From positions 1 through 64,000 of the forward strand of contig PBHA01000018.1 of the NCBI GenBank assembly GCA_002719425.1: DNA of 64,000 nucleotides. The letters are read 5' to 3'. Source of the stretch: Chloroflexota bacterium (GTDB taxonomy: Bacteria; Chloroflexota; Dehalococcoidia; UBA1151; TMED-70). This document shows positions 56,447 to 64,000 of this stretch, piece after piece (position 1 is the first letter of the stretch; the number at the start of each line of letters is the position of its first letter). The position numbers were made by a program, and so were the translations under genes. Below the pieces are notes generated by a model. The model had not been told where the DNA came from, ran no database searches, and saw nothing but the letters and a program-made list of their open reading frames with translations.

Positions 56447-57610
56447 TTAATTAAATTCCTCTTGTATTATGATATTTTGTTTATAAACTCCAGGCAATTC
56501 AAATCTTTGTGGGAACTCTTCAATAACTGGAAAATTATCGTATATTTTTTTTTCTATTTGTAGTCGATCTAGACTAAAATTATTATTATTTGTTGTATCA
56601 AGTCTTACAAAATAGTTTCCCATTCCATTGGGCTTAATAAGTTGGTTTATTGCATACCTATTTTTATTGATTTTTTCAGACCCAATTTTGGATTTAGATA
56701 AAGCGACTAAACATTCTCCTAAACCTAGACTATACAAAAATTGTCTCTGGCTGGTAATAAATTTATTTATTAAGCCTATTTCATTAAAGTCGTAACTAAT
56801 ATCTTCCATGTCTACTTGAAACGTGATGTCAGACTTCCCAGGAGAAAAAAAATAATCGTTATAAAAGTTATGATTATTAATTACACTCATTAATGATTTT
56901 TTCTTTCCGTTGTAAAATAGATCTTTTTCAATCATTCCATAATCAATTGTTAGTACATAACCTTCAGAAATAATTGAATTGAATTTTTCTTTTATTTGAT
57001 AGTTTTTACACATTATTTCTGACTCAGCATTAATGATTTTTTCATTCACTTTACTCAGTCTTTTTTCTATACAACAATCTGAAGGTAAATCTAATACTTC
57101 AATAAATTTATCATTTTTCAATTCAACATATTTCTCATAAATTTTTCCTTCCTGAATTGAAGCAAGATGATGCGGTATTGCGTCAAAAAGTTCGTTTGAC
57201 AAAATAATGCTTTTTGATTTCTTAAAGTTTTTATAATTTTTTACTTCATAAATATAGTTAGATTCATTTCTATCAATTGCTTTGTATGTATAGTTTTTTT
57301 GTCCAAATAAATCTAAAGCCTTTGTAATATCGTATGCTAAAGTACCATTACCTGCTCCAAATTCATAAATCATAATTTTTTCATCAGTAGTAAAGCTTTT
57401 GATAAGATTGTCTAATAAAAAAGCTATTAGATACCCAAATAGGGGGTGAGTTAGAGGAGATGTTGCATAATCCTTAAAATAAGAATTTTCCTCGTTTCTT
57501 GTAAATGAATAATAGCCTTTTTTCCCATATAGACATAAATCAATAAATTCTTTTGAAGAAATTCTTCCTCTTTTGGATATTAAATCTTTTAAATAAGTTT
57601 CAAAATTAAT
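56447..57610 (-). CDS. MidA/NDUFAF7-family SAM-dependent methyltransferase, probable ATT start
   Basis: A 387-aa protein if started at ATT 57610. The first ATG is at 57373, but 79 in-frame codons upstream encode the family N-terminus: LKDLISKRGRISSKEFIDLC, LYGKKGYYS, DYATSPLTHPLFGYLIAF. A TAA precedes the ATT, with no ATG, GTG, TTG or CTG in a suitable place between; the residue order fits the family from the ATT on. AAAGGGA, at the end of the citrate synthase gene, lies about 9 nt before. The SAM site is YEFGAGNGTLAYD. NDUFAF7 methylates complex I; bacterial roles are uncertain. Confidence 0.82.
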   Translation of the reverse strand: MNFETYLKDLISKRGRISSKEFIDLCLYGKKGYYSFTRNEENSYFKDYATSPLTHPLFGYLIAFLLDNLIKSFTTDEKIMIYEFGAGNGTLAYDITKALDLFGQKNYTYKAIDRNESNYIYEVKNYKNFKKSKSIILSNELFDAIPHHLASIQEGKIYEKYVELKNDKFIEVLDLPSDCCIEKRLSKVNEKIINAESEIMCKNYQIKEKFNSIISEGYVLTIDYGMIEKDLFYNGKKKSLMSVINNHNFYNDYFFSPGKSDITFQVDMEDISYDFNEIGLINKFITSQRQFLYSLGLGECLVALSKSKIGSEKINKNRYAINQLIKPNGMGNYFVRLDTTNNNNFSLDRLQIEKKIYDNFPVIEEFPQRFELPGVYKQNIIIQEEFN

Positions 57611-57615
57611 TTAAT

Positions 57616-58755
57616 TTAGTCCCTTTGATCTATGGGTATATATTCTTTAGCTCTTTCACCTGTGTATTGTAGTAAAGGCCTTATAAGTATATTGTGACGC
57701 ATTTGTTCTAATATCTGAATAGTCCAACCAGGAATTCTACCCACTGCAAAGATAGGAACGAATAAGTCTTGAGGAATGCCTATCAAATAATAAACTGCAC
57801 CTGCAAAGAAATCCACATTAGCATGAATCCCTCTTCTTGCATAAGGAGTCATAGCTTCTTGAACGGCTAGTAAGATATCGTACCAAGCTGTTTCGCCCAT
57901 TTCTTCACTAAGATTCTTAACTCCTTCTTTTAGATGTTTTGCCCTTGGGTCTGCTGCCTTGTACACTCTATGTCCAAATCCCATAACTCTTTGTCTATTA
58001 GCCAATAAAGTTTTGACATGATTTGCAGCATTATCCGGAGTTCCAACATCCTTGGCTAATTCCATCACACCCTCCGCAGCTCCTCCATGTGAAGGTCCAG
58101 ATAGTGCGGCTATACCCGCGGTTATGGCTCCAAAGAAATCAGCATTAGTTCCGGTTACTACTCTAGTTGTAAACGCTGAAGCATTACATCCATGATCTGC
58201 ATGAACAACAAAATCTGTATCCATTAATTTTGCTGTATCTTCACTAGGTTCTTTACCTTCAAGCATATATAAGAAATTAGCAGCGTGAGATAAAGTTTCT
58301 GAGGGAGCAATAGGGTCTAATCCTTTTCTCATTCTGTTATGGGCCATAACGATGATTGGAACCTGAGAAGTAAGCCTTATGCCTTTCCTAATAATTGCTT
58401 CTTCTGAGAAATCATCTCTGTCCTCATCAAATGAGCTGAGAGTCGATATAGCAGTTCTTAAGACATCCATAGGATGAGAATCTTTAACGATATCTATCAC
58501 ATCATAAATCTCATTTGGAAGTACTCTTGAATCTTTTAGTGATTTATCAAAATCATTTAGTTGTTTTTGATTAGGTAAATCTCCGTACATTAGCAAGTAT
58601 GAAGTTTCTTCAAAATTAGAATTTTCAGCAAGGTCATGAATGTTAAAACCACTATATTCTAATACACCTTCTTTTCCATCAATAAAGGTTGTATTAGTTC
58701 TGTCTAAATAAACACCTTGTAAACCTCTATTTAATGATACTTCTTTTTCAGCCAT
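57616..58755 (-). CDS. gltA: Citrate (or 2-methylcitrate) synthase
   Basis: A 379-aa type I-like citrate synthase. It shows LRGLEGVVA-type start (LNRGLQGVYLDRTNTTFIDG), HADHGCNASAFTTRVV with a catalytic His, ALSGPSHGGAAEGVM, MGFGHRVYKAADPRA with catalytic His, and NVDFFAGAVYYLIGIP with catalytic Asp. Length fits the short Gram-positive/archaeal type, where methylcitrate synthase is a close alternative. It heads the glycine-cleavage operon and ends 5 nt before the methyltransferase start. Confidence 0.92.
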   Translation of the reverse strand: MAEKEVSLNRGLQGVYLDRTNTTFIDGKEGVLEYSGFNIHDLAENSNFEETSYLLMYGDLPNQKQLNDFDKSLKDSRVLPNEIYDVIDIVKDSHPMDVLRTAISTLSSFDEDRDDFSEEAIIRKGIRLTSQVPIIVMAHNRMRKGLDPIAPSETLSHAANFLYMLEGKEPSEDTAKLMDTDFVVHADHGCNASAFTTRVVTGTNADFFGAITAGIAALSGPSHGGAAEGVMELAKDVGTPDNAANHVKTLLANRQRVMGFGHRVYKAADPRAKHLKEGVKNLSEEMGETAWYDILLAVQEAMTPYARRGIHANVDFFAGAVYYLIGIPQDLFVPIFAVGRIPGWTIQILEQMRHNILIRPLLQYTGERAKEYIPIDQRD

Positions 58756-58853
58756 TTCATTCCTCTTTGAACAAAACTATGTAGTTTTCAATATGATTCT
58801 ATAATCTTATTTGGTTATATGATACCGAATAATAGGTAAAAAAAAAAATTATT

Positions 58854-60578
58854 TTATAACGAAATTAATTTTTCTATAAGTTCATCTTTGCTGAGGCTAC
58901 CTAAATCTCCTAGAGATCTAGTTCTTACAGATACCGTTTTAGAATCTATTTCCTTGTCTCCTACTATGATCATTACTGGTATTTTTTTCATTTCGCTATT
59001 TCTAATTTTTTGACCAAGTCTTTCATTTGTATCATCTAAATAAGCCCTGTATCCAAGACTAGTTAGTTCATTCATTAAATCTTCAGAGTAACTAAGATGT
59101 TTGTCAGAAATTGGTATTATGTTAACCTGATTTGGTACTAACCAAAAAGGAAGATCTCCACCAGAATGTTCCAGAAGAATACCTATAAATCTTTCAATCG
59201 AACCAAGCATAGCTCTATGAATAACTACTGGTCTTTCCTTTTCTCCATCAGAGTTTATAAAATCTAATTTAAATCTTTCAGGCAGAGAAAAATCCATTTG
59301 GGCTGTTCCTAACTGCCATTCTCTACCCATCACATCGGGAATAAAAATATCTATTTTTGGCCCATAAAAAGCGCCTTCTCCTTCAACTTCTTCAAAATTT
59401 GAATCAAATTCACTAATAACAGTTCTTAGTTGTTCTTCAGCTATATCCCACATTTCATCACTTCCGGCTCTTTTTTCAGGTCTTAGTGAGAGTGTCATCC
59501 TTGGCTTATCAAACCCAAAGGCTGAATAACTTTCTCGTAACATTTCAAGGAAGTTATTTATTTCAACACCAGCGTCTTTAGCAGAGCAGAAAATATGAGC
59601 ATCATCTTGAGAAAAAGATCTCACTCTGGTTAAACCATGTGTAACTCCAGACCTTTCGTATCTATGAAGTCTTCCAAAATCAGCTAATCTTAGGGGTAAA
59701 TCTCTATAAGACCTGAGTGTAGATTTATAAATAACAGCATGTGCTGGACAGTTCATTGGTTTGACACCAACTTCGTTTTCATCTATTTCCATCATATACA
59801 TATTGTCTAAGTAAAAATCATAATGCCCTGAGGTTTTCCAAAGGTCTGTTGAAAAAAGTTGTGGAGTTATAACTTCCTGATAGCCATATTTGTCATATAA
59901 ATTTCTAACAAATTCTATCAATTTGTTATAGATAAATGCTCCGTTTGGTAAGAAAAAAGGATTTGCAGGGCTAATTGGATCTAAAAAAAACAGGTCTAAG
60001 GATGTTCCCAATTTTCTGTGGTCGCTTTCAATAGCTTTTTGTCTCTTTTCTAGATAATCTTTTTGTAGCTCTTCACTTTCCCACGCTGTTCCGTATATTC
60101 TTTGAAGCATTTTATTATTTTCATCACCTCTCCAATATGCACCAGCTGTAGATAAAAGTTTTAGAGCTTTTATTTCTCCTGTTTTTTCTGTGTGCCCACC
60201 TCTACATAAATCCTTAAACTTACCATCAGAATGACTATACTCAGTGATTATTTCTTCTTCAGACATTGAGTTTATTATTTCTATTTTGTAAGGGTTATCT
60301 TTATATTTCTCTAAAGCCTCAGTCCTAGAAAGTTCATTACGTTCGAATTTAGAGTTTCTTTTAACAGATCTTTTCATTTCTCTTTCAATTGCAACAAGAT
60401 CTTGTGGAGAGAATGTAATATCTATATCAAAATCATAATAAAATCCATCTGTGATTGGTGGTCCTAAGGTGATTTTGGCACTTGGGTATAACTTTAATAC
60501 AGCTTCAGCTAACAGGTGAGCTGCTGAATGCCTTAAGTTGTTTCTATATTCTTCTAGATTTTCTTTATCCATATCCAC
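58854..60578 (-). CDS. thrS: Threonyl-tRNA synthetase lacking the TGS domain
   Basis: A 574-aa class II synthetase. It begins at the editing (SAD) domain with RHSAAHLLAEAV, has DLCRGGHTEKTGEIKALKLL, then motif 2/zinc residues in GVKPMNCPAHAVIY, RYERSGVTHGLTRVRSFSQDDAHIFC, and VIHRAMLGSIERFIGILLEH, and an anticodon-binding domain. The N-terminal TGS domain of about 60 residues is absent. The start is GTG 60578 or ATG 60572. The upstream gene ends only 13 nt away, so no room exists for it. Confidence 0.95.
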   Translation of the reverse strand: MDMDKENLEEYRNNLRHSAAHLLAEAVLKLYPSAKITLGPPITDGFYYDFDIDITFSPQDLVAIEREMKRSVKRNSKFERNELSRTEALEKYKDNPYKIEIINSMSEEEIITEYSHSDGKFKDLCRGGHTEKTGEIKALKLLSTAGAYWRGDENNKMLQRIYGTAWESEELQKDYLEKRQKAIESDHRKLGTSLDLFFLDPISPANPFFLPNGAFIYNKLIEFVRNLYDKYGYQEVITPQLFSTDLWKTSGHYDFYLDNMYMMEIDENEVGVKPMNCPAHAVIYKSTLRSYRDLPLRLADFGRLHRYERSGVTHGLTRVRSFSQDDAHIFCSAKDAGVEINNFLEMLRESYSAFGFDKPRMTLSLRPEKRAGSDEMWDIAEEQLRTVISEFDSNFEEVEGEGAFYGPKIDIFIPDVMGREWQLGTAQMDFSLPERFKLDFINSDGEKERPVVIHRAMLGSIERFIGILLEHSGGDLPFWLVPNQVNIIPISDKHLSYSEDLMNELTSLGYRAYLDDTNERLGQKIRNSEMKKIPVMIIVGDKEIDSKTVSVRTRSLGDLGSLSKDELIEKLISL

Positions 60579-60591
60579 ATTATATTATTTT

Positions 60592-61515
60592 TTATTCGTA
60601 TCTAGGGACATTATATTTTTTCAAAATTAAATCTAGTTCTTTTATTAGTTTGTCTGAAGGTTTTTTTGATGGTGGTCTAGGTGGCCCAGATTTTAAGCCT
60701 ATTAGTTCCATTGCCACCTTAATAAATGGGCCTTCTCCTCCAGTTTCTTGTACAACTTTTCCTACCCATTTCATCCAATCAGACTTAAATCCTGCTAGTA
60801 GAGTTTTAGCTCTTTCGAAGTCCTTTTCTTTCAAGGATTCCCAAATCATGTTTGGGTATTCAGGCCAGAAGCTACTAAGATGAGTAATAAATCCAGATGC
60901 TCCATAAATATTACTTAAAATATGATTTCCTGAGTTATCTATCATGTTTACTTCACTTGAGTACCTTTCTAGACCATCTCTAAAAAGTTTTATATCTGCG
61001 TGGCTCCATTTAATTGAATTAATATTTGGTATTTCTACCAAATGATCTAGTAATTCAAAATCCATTACAAATCCATCCCACCATGTATGATAAATCATTA
61101 TGTTTACATCTGATTCATCAGCTACTCTTTCAAATAAATCAATTACATCCTGTTTGGTTGGCATGTAATAGTAAGTTGGTCCAAGCTGACATCCATATAT
61201 TCCGCTCCCTGAAGCTTCTTTAGCCATTTTTATAATTTCCCTCCAGTCAGTATGCTGGATTGAAGTTAAAACAGGGATTTTCCCATCGACTGATTCAACA
61301 GCTACTTTCATCAGTTTTATTCTTTCTTCAACATTTAGCACAGGATGCTCTCCTCCGGCTCCTCCTATAAGCAATGTTGAATTCCCATTTTTTAGGCCCT
61401 TGCTTGTCATAAATTTTAAGTTTGATTCGAAAGCCTTGTAGTCTATTGAAAAGTCATCATTAAATGGTGTTGCAACAGCTACCATTGGACCTACTATTAA
61501 TTTATCAACTGGCAT
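60592..61515 (-). CDS. DapA-family lyase/aldolase
   Basis: A 307-aa class I aldolase of the dihydrodipicolinate synthase/N-acetylneuraminate lyase family. The N-terminus is GPMVAVATPFNDDFSIDYKA, with GGAGGEHPVLNVEERI in the GGTGE position, YHTWWDGFVMDFEL, and the Schiff-base Lys likely in INSIKWSHADIK. The GGAGGEH substitution and lack of dap neighbours suggest a catabolic member rather than lysine synthesis. It lies upstream of thrS on the same strand. Confidence 0.85.
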   Translation of the reverse strand: MPVDKLIVGPMVAVATPFNDDFSIDYKAFESNLKFMTSKGLKNGNSTLLIGGAGGEHPVLNVEERIKLMKVAVESVDGKIPVLTSIQHTDWREIIKMAKEASGSGIYGCQLGPTYYYMPTKQDVIDLFERVADESDVNIMIYHTWWDGFVMDFELLDHLVEIPNINSIKWSHADIKLFRDGLERYSSEVNMIDNSGNHILSNIYGASGFITHLSSFWPEYPNMIWESLKEKDFERAKTLLAGFKSDWMKWVGKVVQETGGEGPFIKVAMELIGLKSGPPRPPSKKPSDKLIKELDLILKKYNVPRYE

Positions 61516-61560
61516 TATATCTCCTTTTCACTGAATTATTTATATATAAGAATTCAAGTC

Positions 61561-61671
61561 TTAAATATAAGTTTCATTACATTTATTACTTAGAATTTCG
61601 GAACAGTCACAATCTATACATTTGCATGGATTACACTTACAAAAATCATTTTTACAGAGTTCTATTTCCAT
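61561..61671 (-). CDS. 36-residue metallothionein-like Cys-rich peptide
   Basis: A small ORF with eight cysteines in 36 residues: CKNDFCKCNPCKCIDCDC and one later Cys. The core CKCNPCKC has the CxCxPCxC form found in cyanobacterial metallothioneins (SmtA has CACEPCLC), though it is shorter than SmtA. No hydrophobic signal is present, so it would act in the cytoplasm. The Shine-Dalgarno is weak. It lies between the DapA-family gene and the small membrane gene, all on the same strand. Too short for most gene callers, it is plausible as a zinc or copper buffer. Confidence 0.6.
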   Translation of the reverse strand: MEIELCKNDFCKCNPCKCIDCDCSEILSNKCNETYI

Positions 61672-61708
61672 AGCTTATATTCTAATCTTTTTCGATGATA
61701 AAAAAACA

Positions 61709-61876
61709 TTATTTTGATTTTACTTTTAGAAGAATAGTCATAATCAACAAAACTAATAAAAATAAAACTCCTGGTATTATTACAGAAGTATTAATCTCGG
61801 AGAAAAAAATTAAATAAATAGTGACTACTATTAGGCTTATAAAACTGACAAATAAATTTATTTTGTAAAAATTCAT
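61709..61876 (-). CDS. Two-helix small membrane protein
   Basis: A 55-aa protein with two hydrophobic helices (LFVSFISLIVVTIYLIFF and IIPGVLFLLVLLIMTILL) and a Lys-rich end. The start at 61876 overlaps the monooxygenase stop in an ATGA arrangement, making it the downstream partner of that gene. A longer frame upstream lies inside the monooxygenase and is not credible. Unknown function. Confidence 0.65.
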   Translation of the reverse strand: MNFYKINLFVSFISLIVVTIYLIFFSEINTSVIIPGVLFLLVLLIMTILLKVKSK

Positions 61877-63126
61877 AATTTTTTTTCTATTTCTTCTACT
61901 ATATATTTTGCATCTTCTGAAACCCCTATAAATTGAGCTGATTTTGATGAATACATCCATTGTAGTCCCATAAAATAAAGACCAGCGTATTTTGTTATTC
62001 CTCTATTTTGTATTGGGTGATTGTTCTCATCAGTTATATCTAGATCAATCCAATCAAAATTATACCTGAAACCGGTTGCCCAGATTATACTTGTTTTGTT
62101 CTTTGAAATATCTAATTTTGTTATAGACTGTAAACTTGTTTTTTTTATTCTTGGGTCAGCTAGAATTTCTTCTTTTGGAGCGACTAATTTTTTATTTTTT
62201 ATATATTTATCTACATTTTTAGCCCAGTTAAGGGCATATTCATCTGAAAATTTTATATTTTTGTATAAATCATTATTCATATATACAAAATTATCCTTAC
62301 AATCTTTTATTGACCCACATAAACTTAATCCTTTTTCATATAAATTTAGCAAGTTTATATCATGACCCCCTCTACTTCCCGAGGTATGAGAGCTACAAGA
62401 CCATCTCTCCTCAAAAGGTACATCTTTTACAGTTTTATCAAAAGATCCCATTTTATAATTCCACCACGAAGAGTCCTTTCCTCTGTATCGCCGAGGCCTT
62501 CTGCCACATTTACTTACTGCTAGCCAAACTCTTTTTCCAGAGTCAAGCAAATCTTCTGCTATCTGTGCTCCCGATTGCCCAGATCCAACTACTATTACGT
62601 CACCATCAGGTAATTCATTTGAATTTTTATATTTTGAGGAATGTATTTGGAAACTATTTCTATCTAACATTTTGTGCATTTCTGGAATATGAGCATTCCC
62701 GAAAGCACCACTTGCTATAACAATATTTTTAGAAGAAATTTTTCTTTTTGATGTGGTTATAATGTAATTATTTTCATCCTTAGAAATATTTTCTACATTT
62801 TCGTTTACATAAATTTTTGAACCTATAAAATTTCCAAAATCCTTTATGTAACTTACCACTTCAGATTTATTGAGAAAGCCATCTGGATTTTTTGAAGGAA
62901 AATGATCAGAATAAAATCCAAATTCAGGTATTTTCATTGCCCAGTTGGGGTTAACTAGATAAAAATTGTCCCATCTTTCATTATTCCAAGTGTTTGCAAT
63001 CTCACCTCTTTCAATAACTATATGATCAATTTTTTTCTTTTTAAGATAGTAGCTAGTACATAATCCTGCTATGCCTGCTCCAATTACAACAACGTTAATA
63101 TAAGGATGTTTTTTGTTATTTTCCAT
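61873..63126 (-). CDS. Flavin-containing monooxygenase-like NAD(P)/FAD oxidoreductase
   Basis: A 417-aa flavoprotein. FAD-binding VVIGAGIAGLCTSYYL is at the start, NAD(P)-binding VVGSGQSGAQIAEDL near residue 180, and IIWATGFRYNFDWI near 360. The motif after the first glycine box (ERGEIANTWNNERWDNF) matches the FMO/BVMO-like PNDR group. It likely oxygenates a nucleophilic heteroatom or acts as a reductase. The gene couples to a two-helix protein and sits 7 nt before, and after, the methyltransferase gene on the same strand. Confidence 0.82.
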   Translation of the reverse strand: MENNKKHPYINVVVIGAGIAGLCTSYYLKKKKIDHIVIERGEIANTWNNERWDNFYLVNPNWAMKIPEFGFYSDHFPSKNPDGFLNKSEVVSYIKDFGNFIGSKIYVNENVENISKDENNYIITTSKRKISSKNIVIASGAFGNAHIPEMHKMLDRNSFQIHSSKYKNSNELPDGDVIVVGSGQSGAQIAEDLLDSGKRVWLAVSKCGRRPRRYRGKDSSWWNYKMGSFDKTVKDVPFEERWSCSSHTSGSRGGHDINLLNLYEKGLSLCGSIKDCKDNFVYMNNDLYKNIKFSDEYALNWAKNVDKYIKNKKLVAPKEEILADPRIKKTSLQSITKLDISKNKTSIIWATGFRYNFDWIDLDITDENNHPIQNRGITKYAGLYFMGLQWMYSSKSAQFIGVSEDAKYIVEEIEKKL

Positions 63127-63133
63127 TTTTAGA

Positions 63134-63979
63134 CTAGTGGGTAAAAAATTTTGTGTTTTTATAATATTCGAAACGCTTTTTCATTATTTCTACGGCCTGA
63201 TCATAATTATCAATTAGGATTGCATTTCTTTTATTTTGGATTGCAGCCTCTCCTGTTGTCCCTGCACCTGCAAAAAAATCTAAGATTTTATCATTTTTGT
63301 TTGAATGAACTTTGATAATTCTATTTAATACTCCCATAGGTTTTTGAGTAGGGTATCCTGTTTTCTCTTTACTATTTGGACTGACTATTGTGTGCCACCA
63401 AGAATCTGTTGGTGTTTTTCCTTTTGCAGCTTTTTCAGGACCAACTAAGCTAGGAGCAAGATATGGTATCCTATCAATTTCATCATAATTGAAAGTATAA
63501 TTATTGGGATTTATTGCATACCATAGTATGTTATCGTGTTTTGTTGACCATTTACTTTTACTTCTTGCCCCATAATCATAGGACCAAATTATTTCATTTA
63601 TGAAGGACTCACGCCCAAATATTTCGTCACACATTACTTTTGCGTAGTGTATTTCTCTGTAGTCAAGATGTAAAAAGAAGCTCCCATTAGATTTCAAAAT
63701 TCTTTTTGCCTCAATTATTCGCTCTCTTAGAAATTCTATATAATCATCAAAAATATCCTTATAGCTTTGCTTTCCAAGTATTTCTGTTTTGTAAGTTTGT
63801 CCTTTGAAGCCAACCCTGTCACCATCTTCAGATCTAGTAGTCTTAATTCTAGTTCTCGATTGAACTTTTCCTGTATTAAATGGAGGGTCAATATAAATTA
63901 AATCAATAGATTTATCATCGAATTTTTTTAGTATTTTTAAGTTGTCACCTAGGTGAATTTCAAGATTTGTATCGTTCAT
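63134..63979 (-). CDS. Beta-class N4/N6 DNA methyltransferase
   Basis: A 281-aa DNA (adenine-N6 or cytosine-N4) methyltransferase. The catalytic motif IDPPFNTGK (31-34 DPPF) comes first, then a recognition region with WWHTIV and GYPTQKP, and the SAM motif LDFFAGAGTTGEAA near the C-terminus. That order defines the beta class, which includes CcrM. No restriction enzyme is seen downstream; the upstream side is outside the window. It may be an orphan epigenetic regulator. Confidence 0.87.
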   Translation of the reverse strand: MNDTNLEIHLGDNLKILKKFDDKSIDLIYIDPPFNTGKVQSRTRIKTTRSEDGDRVGFKGQTYKTEILGKQSYKDIFDDYIEFLRERIIEAKRILKSNGSFFLHLDYREIHYAKVMCDEIFGRESFINEIIWSYDYGARSKSKWSTKHDNILWYAINPNNYTFNYDEIDRIPYLAPSLVGPEKAAKGKTPTDSWWHTIVSPNSKEKTGYPTQKPMGVLNRIIKVHSNKNDKILDFFAGAGTTGEAAIQNKRNAILIDNYDQAVEIMKKRFEYYKNTKFFTH

Positions 63980-64000
63980 AAGATTAATGTATTACATTGA

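Noticed and set aside
56447..57373. Methyltransferase as a truncated pseudogene starting at ATG 57373
   Set aside because: The upstream frame has intact family homology without stops, so a non-standard start is the simpler explanation.
58756..58853. Possible riboswitch or leader upstream of citrate synthase/glycine cleavage operon
   Set aside because: The 98-nt gap is AT-rich without tandem glycine-aptamer-like conserved segments, and gcvT itself has no leader.
61464..61673. 69-codon plus-strand frame across the DapA-family start and the Cys-rich peptide
   Set aside because: Antisense to two better-supported minus-strand features; no recognisable composition or ribosome site.

Overview
This window is a stretch of chromosome from a very AT-rich bacterium with tightly packed genes. 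Stops and starts overlap often, intergenic gaps are short, and I see no insertion sequence, prophage, CRISPR array or rRNA. The gene set looks like a streamlined, aerobic, free-living heterotroph. It combines housekeeping genes (dnaA, gyrB, dnaX, recR, recO, uvrA, groESL, thrS, fmt, obg, pyrE, nadD, purEK) with many catabolic families: an enolase-superfamily member, CaiB-type CoA-transferase, HpcH aldolase, Ldh2 dehydrogenase, mannonate dehydratase, flavin monooxygenase, PIG-L deacetylase, VOC and SDR proteins. A two-subunit glycine decarboxylase and this catabolic profile fit marine Chloroflexota (SAR202 or Dehalococcoidia-like lineages). That placement is inference from gene content, not a phylogeny.

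Layout. 1-2.4 kb: high-affinity zinc importer (znuA partial, znuC, znuB). 2.4-5.1 kb: GlcG-like protein, tRNA-Ala, a cysteine-free relative of the DUF5679 zinc ribbon, a cluster of four very small ORFs, an ABM-fold protein and a cupin. 5.1-9.6 kb: catabolic genes (acyl-CoA ligase, SDR, HAD, HpcH aldolase, PIG-L). 9.7-13.7 kb: hydrolase-purE-purK and two tandem SDR paralogues. 13.9-15.9 kb: groES-groEL with a clear terminator. 15.9-17.6 kb: DUF5343-like protein divergent from a ParB-like protein. 17.6-21.7 kb: Ldh2 dehydrogenase, dihydrolipoyl dehydrogenase, MFS transporter. 21.7-25.9 kb: replication and repair operon (unknown gene, ybeY, dnaX, ybaB, recR, recO). 26-32.1 kb: uvrA, a membrane protein, glpK, mannonate dehydratase. 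32.2-36.7 kb: acetoin/2-oxoacid dehydrogenase operon with an AcoX-like protein. 36.9-43.5 kb: gyrB facing MazG-like, pyrE, nadD, obg and dnaA. 43.8-50.1 kb: fmt, trpB, CoA-transferase, drug/metabolite exporter, KDG kinase, exported protein. 50.1-58.8 kb: one long minus-strand operon from citrate synthase through the glycine cleavage system to a hydroxyacid dehydrogenase and an enolase-family enzyme. 58.9-64 kb: thrS, DapA-family lyase, a metallothionein-like peptide, a flavin monooxygenase pair and a beta-class DNA methyltransferase.

The most interesting signals are these. (i) Two genes have N-termini recoverable only with non-standard starts: dnaA (CTG, with an AGGAG site) and a MidA-type methyltransferase (ATT). 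(ii) There is a zinc theme: a zinc importer with His/Asp repeats, a 36-residue CxCxPCxC peptide, and loss of zinc-ligand cysteines in DnaX, RecO and a DUF5679-like protein, while RecR and UvrA keep theirs. (iii) The gyrB leader is unusual, with a (GC)n tract against the ribosome-binding site and a 10-bp perfect inverted repeat upstream. (iv) Obg has degenerate G3 and G4 motifs. (v) Tandem SDRs carry YxxxN in place of YxxxK. (vi) A cluster of tiny, overlapping, mostly membrane ORFs lies at 3.6-4.3 kb.
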